Below, piece after piece: positions 33,469-38,764 of a stretch of 38,764 nucleotides of DNA. The notes beneath the pieces are model-generated. The model searched no databases, had not been told where the DNA came from, and was given only the letters and a program-made list of their open reading frames with translations. Numbering within the stretch: position 1 is the stretch's first letter; each line of letters opens with the position of its first letter. The stretch covers positions 1-38,764 of the forward strand of contig JAFSOU010000084.1 of assembly GCA_017443265.1 (NCBI GenBank), read 5' to 3'. The stretch comes from Bacteroidales bacterium. GTDB taxonomy: Bacteria; Bacteroidota; Bacteroidia; Bacteroidales; P3. Position numbers and translations under genes: made by a program.

Positions 33469-35412
33469 TTAACCGTTGTCTCTCCATCCGGACTCGCGTT
33501 TTTTTTCTTCTATCTCTTCGATGGTTTGCTTAGCGGCTTGGGTTTCCTCGCTTTCCTCGCCGATGGTCTGTTTGTATATCTCCAACGATTTTTCGGCATA
33601 TTCCATAGCCTTGTTAAATTCATTCATGCTTTCGTAGCAATTGGCGAGGAAAAGATAGTCGTAGGCCGTTGCCCTATGTTTTTCGCCAAAAACCTTTCGG
33701 TGTATAACGAGGATTTTATTACCCATTTCCACACCCTTTTCAAAATCGCCTTTGTACAGATGGACATAAGCTATATGAAGCAAAGCGGACGCCGCTTCTT
33801 CACTGTCTTCGCCAAGAAATTTGCACTTCTTTTCATAACAATAAGTAAAATCAGCCAATGCTTCGTCGAACTCACCCTTATGCAGATGGCATAAACCTCT
33901 ACTTCCAACAACATCGGCAGTGGAAGGATGGTCGGCGCCAAAATGTTCCATCGACAAATCGTAAGCTTTTTTGTTGTAATCCATGGCCTCGTCGAGTTCT
34001 CCGTTATTCATAAGTATCTCGGAAATAGACATATATGTCGAAATCAAATCAGGCAAATCGTCTCCAAACACTTTTATTATTATCTCTTCTTCTTTCTTCA
34101 GTAGCTGAAGTGCCTTGGCGTAATCGCCCTTGTAATAGGTGTATATTGCCGCCATATTTCCATAAGCAGTTGCTGAAGCGCCCGAAATTTCGTTGCCGGA
34201 TTCTTTTAGGATTGCCAATATGGAATCGAACTGCAACAAAGCCAAGTCGTAATTTCCAATATAGTAATTGGCAGTGGCTATGTTAATATATGCACCGCAC
34301 ACACGGGAATCTCTCTCTCCATACAATGCTTTTCGTATTTCAAGGCTTTTCTGGAAATTAGACATCATTTCAGGGTACTGTCCTTTCTTTTTGCATACTC
34401 CACCTAACCCACTATAAGCTCTCGAAAGATTATAGTTAATTCCATCATCTATGTCAATGGACAGACGCTTGGCACGAAGATAATAAGTCTTGGCCATTTC
34501 CATATCGACAATATAGTCTTCCATGAAAAGCCCCGCCTCCAGCTGCCATTGCGCGTTGGTGGTGTCGAGGCCGGCACGTAGCTCAAGATAATATGCGGCA
34601 CTGTCGTTCTGGTGGGCCATAAGGAAACGCTGGAAGAAACTGTAGCAGTCGGCGGCTATGGCTTCGAGTTTGCGCTGTGTACCGGCCTTGCTCTCCCCAA
34701 GGGCTTTCTTGCGCTTGGCAAGTTCAGCCTGCTCACGGGCGATGGCGGCCTGCTCGTCCTTTATGCGGCTAACACGGCTGTGCATGTCGCCGCGGGTGCG
34801 CAACAGCGAGTCGGCACGCTCCAGCTGGCAGTCTTCGAGCAGGGCGCTTACACGTTGCTGGAAAGCGTCGAGCTGGTCGTAGTCGAGGGTGGAGTAGTAT
34901 TTGGCCATGGACTCGATGATGTTCTCGTTTTCCTCGCGCTGCTGGTTCACTTCGGCAAGGAGGTGGTTTTTCTCCTCCACTGCAATATTCATGGCTTCAA
35001 TCTCGTCCTCGCGCTGCTGCAGACGGCGCTGGAGCTCGCGACGGAGCTTGCGTTCCTTGGCCAGCTGGTCGGAGCGCAATTGGTCGGGCTGCTCCATCAC
35101 TATATTGAGAGGATTTTTGGAGTACTGGTACTGCCGGCAAGCGTCGTCGTCAACAAGCTGGTAGTCCTGCTTTGTGACAGATTTCAGGGTGTATTTGCCG
35201 TCTTTCACCGGAAAGGAGAAACGTCCATCCTTGGCCAGTATAGCCTGACGGCCTTCCACTTGCACCGTTGCTCTGGAAATGAGCGCACCGGACACCACTT
35301 TGCCGTTTACCATACGTCCGCGAGTTTTCACCACGCCACTCTGTTTCTGGGCGTAAGCGCCTGATGCACACAGCACCGAAAGTATCGCAATAATCAAAAC
35401 TAATTTCTTCAT
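33469..35412 (-). CDS. Secreted TPR protein with carboxypeptidase-regulatory-like N-domain (third of three)
   Basis: 647 residues. A signal peptide (1-22, MKKLVLIIAIL, AYA|Q) is followed by a small beta-sandwich domain (about 25-105) with ATVQVEGRQAILAKDGRFSF, like CarboxypepD regulatory domains. A charged coiled-coil stretch (about 112-230, KERKLRRELQRRLQQREDE) comes next, then an array of kinesin-light-chain-like TPR units (about 320-630) with repeats such as YTYYKGDYAKALQLLKKEEEII and HIAYVHLYKGDFEKGVEMGNKI. The export signal puts it outside the cytoplasm. Its ATG overlaps the stop of the preceding paralogue by four bases (ATGA), implying translational coupling, and the TIR gene starts 50 bases after its stop. 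It probably offers a protein-binding scaffold; the partner is unknown. Confidence 0.85.
   Translation of the reverse strand: MKKLVLIIAILSVLCASGAYAQKQSGVVKTRGRMVNGKVVSGALISRATVQVEGRQAILAKDGRFSFPVKDGKYTLKSVTKQDYQLVDDDACRQYQYSKNPLNIVMEQPDQLRSDQLAKERKLRRELQRRLQQREDEIEAMNIAVEEKNHLLAEVNQQREENENIIESMAKYYSTLDYDQLDAFQQRVSALLEDCQLERADSLLRTRGDMHSRVSRIKDEQAAIAREQAELAKRKKALGESKAGTQRKLEAIAADCYSFFQRFLMAHQNDSAAYYLELRAGLDTTNAQWQLEAGLFMEDYIVDMEMAKTYYLRAKRLSIDIDDGINYNLSRAYSGLGGVCKKKGQYPEMMSNFQKSLEIRKALYGERDSRVCGAYINIATANYYIGNYDLALLQFDSILAILKESGNEISGASATAYGNMAAIYTYYKGDYAKALQLLKKEEEIIIKVFGDDLPDLISTYMSISEILMNNGELDEAMDYNKKAYDLSMEHFGADHPSTADVVGSRGLCHLHKGEFDEALADFTYCYEKKCKFLGEDSEEAASALLHIAYVHLYKGDFEKGVEMGNKILVIHRKVFGEKHRATAYDYLFLANCYESMNEFNKAMEYAEKSLEIYKQTIGEESEETQAAKQTIEEIEEKKRESGWRDNG
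35409..35412 (-). promoter_or_regulatory. ATGA stop-start overlap between the second and third TPR genes
   Basis: The ATG of the third TPR gene (35412-35410) shares two bases with the TGA of the second (35411-35409). This arrangement usually means coupled translation and a fixed ratio of the two products. Confidence 0.85.
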
Positions 35413-37076
35413 TTTCGATCGTATGTTATTTCGTTTTTAATATGTTCTTCAACGTATTTTGTGAAAGGATGGTCTAAACCCAAGGCTTTTTCGGCTATGG
35501 ACTTGGCTTTCTGGTAGTTCTCAAGGGCTTTTGCGCGTTCTTTCATCTTCTCTTGTGTCAAGCCTAAGTTCAAATAAATCAATGCGTAGAAAGGATGCCT
35601 GTCGCTGATATTGTCTTTGGCGATATCCAAAGCTTTTTGGTAACATTCCAGAGCTTCGTCGTTTTTGTTGTTCATCGCTTTCACGACATTCGCCATTGCC
35701 AAGCCGTATGGGTCGAGATTGTCGTATTTTTCGTAAATTTGGAAAGCTTTTTCGATGTAATTATTAGCGTCTTTGTACTTTCCATGGGTTTTCATCAGAT
35801 AGGCAAGTCCGGTGTATGCCGAGGCAAGCAGAGCCTTGTCGCCAAAGTAAGAATCGGTCATTTCTATCACTTTGTTGTATTGTTCCTTGGCTTCGTTGTA
35901 TTTTCCCGAAAGGGCATAGATATCTGCCAAGTTTTTACTACACATCAAGACAAAATGTCTGTCGACACTTTCACCATCTATACTGTAACTCAAAGAACGT
36001 TGCTGCAACCCAGCATTTAAAGCTCGTTGCTGCAACTCGGCGGCTTGCTGGTACCGGCCTTTCATCATCAGGGCGCGGCCCTCGAGGTCAAGGCATATTC
36101 GTGCGATTTCCCAGTCGCTTGATGCGGATGCTATAAAGCCTGCCTTAGAGAAATATCGCTGCGCTTTGTCGTAATCACCGATTTTGGAGTAATAATAATA
36201 TCCCGCCTCGAGTTGCCACTCAGGATTGTTGGTGTCGAGCTTGGCGCGAAGGTCGTAATAACGTGCCGCCGAGTCGTACTGGTGGGCTTTTTCGAAACGT
36301 TCGATAAAGTTCTGGCAGTCGGCGGCGGTGATTTCGATTTTTTTCTTCACTCCTTCGGCCGTTTGGTCGATAAGTTGCTGCTGCTCAGCAATTTCCTCCT
36401 CTTCTTTTACCTCGGCTTCCTGTTCCTGACGCATCTGGCGTATGCGGTCGGCCATATTGCCGCGGGTACGGAGCAGCGAGTCGGCACGTTCCAGCTCGCC
36501 GTTTTCAAGCAGCTGTGTTACACGCTGTTGGAATGAGTCAAGCTGGTCGTAGTCAATGGTAGCGTAGTATTGCGACATGGAGGCGATGATTTTTTCGTTG
36601 TCCTCGCGTTGTTGGTTTATCTGTGCAAGCATGCGGTTTTTCTCGTCGAGGAAAATCTGCATCTCCTCAATCTCGTCCTCGCGCTGTTGCAGACGTCGTT
36701 GCAGCTCGCGGCGGAGCTTGCGCTCGGTGGCCAGCTGGTCGGCCTGCAGTGTGGAAGGTTCCTCCATCACTATCTGCAACGGGGTGGCGGAGTAGTTGTA
36801 GCTTCGGCAGGCATCGGCATCGACAAGGCGGTAGCCCTGCTTGATTACCGATTTAATGGTGAATTTGCCGTCTTTTACCGGAAAGGAGAAACGTCCGTCC
36901 TTGGCCAGAATAGCCTGACGTCCTTCCACCTGAACCGTGGCCCCCGAAAGCAGGGTGCCGGGCACCAGTTTTCCACCCACCATACGTCCGCGGGTTTTCA
37001 CCACGCCGCTCTGCGTCTGTGCCTGTATTCCGCCTAATATGGCTAGGGCCAAAAGGGTGAAGATTATTTTTTTCAC
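35409..37076 (-). CDS. Secreted TPR protein with carboxypeptidase-regulatory-like N-domain (second of three)
   Basis: 555 residues. The start is a GTG at 37076, six bases after the previous gene's stop; no ATG fits and the signal peptide (MKKIIFTLLALAILGGIQAQ) begins exactly there. The N-domain (about 23-105) is almost the same as in the next gene: RGRMVGGKLVPGTLLSGATVQVEGRQ, then AKDGRFSFPVKDGK. The coiled coil (about 112-235) is also closely matched. The C-terminal helical repeats (about 265-545) are more divergent, including YYYSKIGDYDKAQRYFSKAGF and LNLGLTQEKMKERAKALENYQKAK. Homology to its neighbour is strongest in the N-terminal half at both protein and DNA level, pointing to tandem duplication. 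Probably periplasmic or outer-surface; function unknown. Confidence 0.85.
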   Translation of the reverse strand: MKKIIFTLLALAILGGIQAQTQSGVVKTRGRMVGGKLVPGTLLSGATVQVEGRQAILAKDGRFSFPVKDGKFTIKSVIKQGYRLVDADACRSYNYSATPLQIVMEEPSTLQADQLATERKLRRELQRRLQQREDEIEEMQIFLDEKNRMLAQINQQREDNEKIIASMSQYYATIDYDQLDSFQQRVTQLLENGELERADSLLRTRGNMADRIRQMRQEQEAEVKEEEEIAEQQQLIDQTAEGVKKKIEITAADCQNFIERFEKAHQYDSAARYYDLRAKLDTNNPEWQLEAGYYYYSKIGDYDKAQRYFSKAGFIASASSDWEIARICLDLEGRALMMKGRYQQAAELQQRALNAGLQQRSLSYSIDGESVDRHFVLMCSKNLADIYALSGKYNEAKEQYNKVIEMTDSYFGDKALLASAYTGLAYLMKTHGKYKDANNYIEKAFQIYEKYDNLDPYGLAMANVVKAMNNKNDEALECYQKALDIAKDNISDRHPFYALIYLNLGLTQEKMKERAKALENYQKAKSIAEKALGLDHPFTKYVEEHIKNEITYDRK

Positions 37077-37082
37077 ACAAGT

Positions 37083-38764
37083 CTATTTTTTCTGTCCTTC
37101 AATATCCTGTTTTGTTTGCTCTATCTTATTGGCAGTTTCTTTTGTCTTGGCATGGTCGGGGCCGTATTTCTTCACCCTTATATCGTATGCACGGTTGAGG
37201 TACTCCAACGCTTCGGTGTAGCTGCCCTGCGTACGGTACACCACCCCGATGTCCTGACAAGTGGTGGCCACCGACTTATGCTCACTGCCCAACACCTTTT
37301 CGCGTATTGCAAGCGCTTTCTTGTAATATTCCAGAGCCTTGGCGAAATCGCGCTGTGAGTAGTACACCGAGGCGATGTTGTGGTACGACTCGGCCACCGA
37401 CGGGTGCTCCTTGCCGAAAATCTTCTCGCGTATTCCCAAAGCTTTCTTGAAACAGTCGATCGTTTTGCCTATATCGCTTTTGGAATAGTATACCACGGCG
37501 ATGTTGTTGTACGAGTCGGCCACCGACGAATGCTCTTTGCCGAACACTTTTTCGCGTGTTTTCAAGGCTTTCTGCATATAATCCAGCGCTTTGTCGTAAT
37601 CGCCCTGATCGCCATAAACCACGGCGATATTGTTGTAGAGGTCGGCCACGTCGGGGTGTTCGTTGCCAAAAATCTTCTCGCGTATGGATAGGGCTTTCTG
37701 GAAACACTCGAGAGCTTTGTTGTAATCGCCCTGCGAATAATACACAGAGCCGATGTTGAGATACGATTCGGCCACGTCGGGGTGAGTGCCGCCTTTTATT
37801 TTCTCGCGAATTTTCAGAGCCGTTTGCAGGTGTTCGAGCGACTTGGGGTAGTCGCCCTGTTTTTTGCAAACCACTCCTATGGCGTTGTTCGAGGCAGCGA
37901 CGGTGGGGTGTTCGTTGCCGAAAATCTTCTCGCGGATGGCGAGGGCCTTTTTGTGGTAATCCAAAGCCTTGGCATAATCGCCGTAGTCGTCGTACACGTT
38001 GGCTATGCGCAGGTACGAGGCCGCCACGTCGGGGTGTTCGTTGCCGAAAATCTTCTCCCTTATGGCTAGTGCTTTATTGAAATATTCCAAAGCCTTGGCA
38101 TAGTCGCCTTGCGAATAGTACACCGTGCCTATGTTGTGGTACGAGGTAGCCACGTCGGCGTGCTCGTTGCCGAACAGTTTTTCGCGCATGGCAAGAGCCT
38201 TTTTATGGAATTCCATGGCTTTGGGGTAATCGCCCATTTTGCGGTAAACGGCAGCCATCTGGAAATAGGAGGCTGCGATGTCGGCATGTTCGTTGCCGAA
38301 AAGTTTTTTACGCATTGCCAGCACTTTGTTGTTGTAATCCTGTGCTTTGGTGTAATCGCCTTTGTCGTAATAAAGCTCGGCTATATGGCCGTAAACCGTT
38401 GCCGACTCCGACACGCCTTTCTCTCCTTTTGCAAGGGCTTGTCGCAGTGCTATGTTATAGAATTTCATCGATTTATCGTAATCGGCAATGTATTTTCTGA
38501 AGAATTCGCCTGCGTCGAGCTGCCACTGCACGTTGGTGGTGTCGAGGCGCGCGCGGAGTTCGAGGTAGCGTGCGGCCGAGTCGTTCTCGAAACGTGCGGC
38601 GAAGAGTTCGTAGTAGCTGTAGCAACGGCGTGCCATCTCCTCTATCTCGGCGTTGTGCACAGCTTCGGCTTTCTGCAGTTCCTCGCGTTGTTGCTGTATG
38701 GCGGCACCTGCCTTGAGGCTGGCCTCCACCTGTTTGGCCACGTCGCCGCGGCTACGCAGCAGGG
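37083..38764 (-). CDS. TPR protein with ten kinesin-light-chain-like repeats (first of three, 5' end cut)
   Basis: The frame runs from the right edge to a TAG at 37085-37083, 560 codons in the window. The first visible residues (LLRSRGDVAKQV) match the LLRTRGDM and LLRTRGNM segments about 205 residues into the two following paralogues, so roughly 200 residues, including signal peptide and N-domain, should lie beyond the edge. After a helical part, about ten very regular 42-residue units follow, each like YHKKALAIREKIFGNEHPDVA plus SYxNIGxVYYSQGDYAKALE. Such TPR arrays bind peptides or proteins. The stop is six bases before the GTG start of the next gene. A GTG at 38741 is in frame but lies inside the conserved region and is not a real start. 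Confidence 0.85.
   Translation of the reverse strand, partial: LLRSRGDVAKQVEASLKAGAAIQQQREELQKAEAVHNAEIEEMARRCYSYYELFAARFENDSAARYLELRARLDTTNVQWQLDAGEFFRKYIADYDKSMKFYNIALRQALAKGEKGVSESATVYGHIAELYYDKGDYTKAQDYNNKVLAMRKKLFGNEHADIAASYFQMAAVYRKMGDYPKAMEFHKKALAMREKLFGNEHADVATSYHNIGTVYYSQGDYAKALEYFNKALAIREKIFGNEHPDVAASYLRIANVYDDYGDYAKALDYHKKALAIREKIFGNEHPTVAASNNAIGVVCKKQGDYPKSLEHLQTALKIREKIKGGTHPDVAESYLNIGSVYYSQGDYNKALECFQKALSIREKIFGNEHPDVADLYNNIAVVYGDQGDYDKALDYMQKALKTREKVFGKEHSSVADSYNNIAVVYYSKSDIGKTIDCFKKALGIREKIFGKEHPSVAESYHNIASVYYSQRDFAKALEYYKKALAIREKVLGSEHKSVATTCQDIGVVYRTQGSYTEALEYLNRAYDIRVKKYGPDHAKTKETANKIEQTKQDIEGQKK
37130..38400 (-). repeat. Tandem 126-bp (42-residue) TPR units
   Basis: About ten in-frame copies with the shared core IREKIFGNEHPDVA and VYYSQGDYAKALEY. 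Several adjacent units are nearly identical in DNA, for example the CAAAAATCTTCTCGCG-type words that recur near 37410, 37670, 37920 and 38047. The regularity suggests recent expansion of the array. Confidence 0.8.

Noticed and set aside
38718..38741. GTG at 38741 as start of the first TPR protein
   Set aside because: The residues before it (LLRSRGD) match the interior of the two paralogues, so the gene continues beyond the window.

Overview
The window looks like a chromosomal piece of an uncultured Bacteroidales (Bacteroidota) bacterium. The evidence is TAnnTTTG-type -7 promoter elements with no obvious dependence on Shine-Dalgarno sites, a YfhO-family membrane protein, a DUF3078-type outer-membrane protein, a LEA14-like lipoprotein, and a giant secreted protein built from domains typical of type IX secretion substrates (Ig-like CHU_C-associated, He_PIG, GLUG, Asp-Thr-Ile-Cys repeats). 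No tRNA, rRNA, CRISPR array, transposase or phage gene was seen.

Layout. (1) 1-22569, minus strand: one uninterrupted reading frame of 7,523 codons that runs off the left edge. From the N-terminus it has a signal peptide, an N-terminal beta domain, an fn3-like domain, three blocks of GLUG-type repeats (about 40 units), an Ig/He_PIG linker, eight glycine-rich modules resembling the ALK/LTK receptor glycine-rich domain with Ig-like pairs between them, and a long tandem array of 51- and 62-residue cysteine-bearing repeats. (2) 22570-23110: its control region, with a good promoter, a possible 57-codon upstream ORF, a terminator-like leader hairpin, and the terminator of the neighbouring operon. 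(3) 23111-24821, minus: recX and a DUF3078-like outer-membrane protein. (4) 24980-30384, plus: a YfhO-family membrane protein, a cluster of palindromic intergenic repeats, and valS. (5) 30559-32092, plus: a LEA14-like lipoprotein and a ROK-family sugar kinase. (6) 32222-38764, minus: a compact operon of three related secreted TPR proteins (the first cut by the right edge) followed by a TIR-domain protein with one membrane helix and a beta-rich, probably periplasmic C-terminus, closed by a strong terminator.

How they fit together. Regions 3-5 are mostly housekeeping genes. Two parts are unusual. One is the giant surface protein, which has its own long and possibly attenuated leader. The other is the TPR-TPR-TPR-TIR operon, whose predicted topology (TPR proteins exported, TIR domain in the cytoplasm, joined across the membrane by the TIR protein's helix) suggests an envelope-sensing or defence signalling module. 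That role is inference. The giant ORF was translated by eye, so repeat counts and domain edges are approximate.
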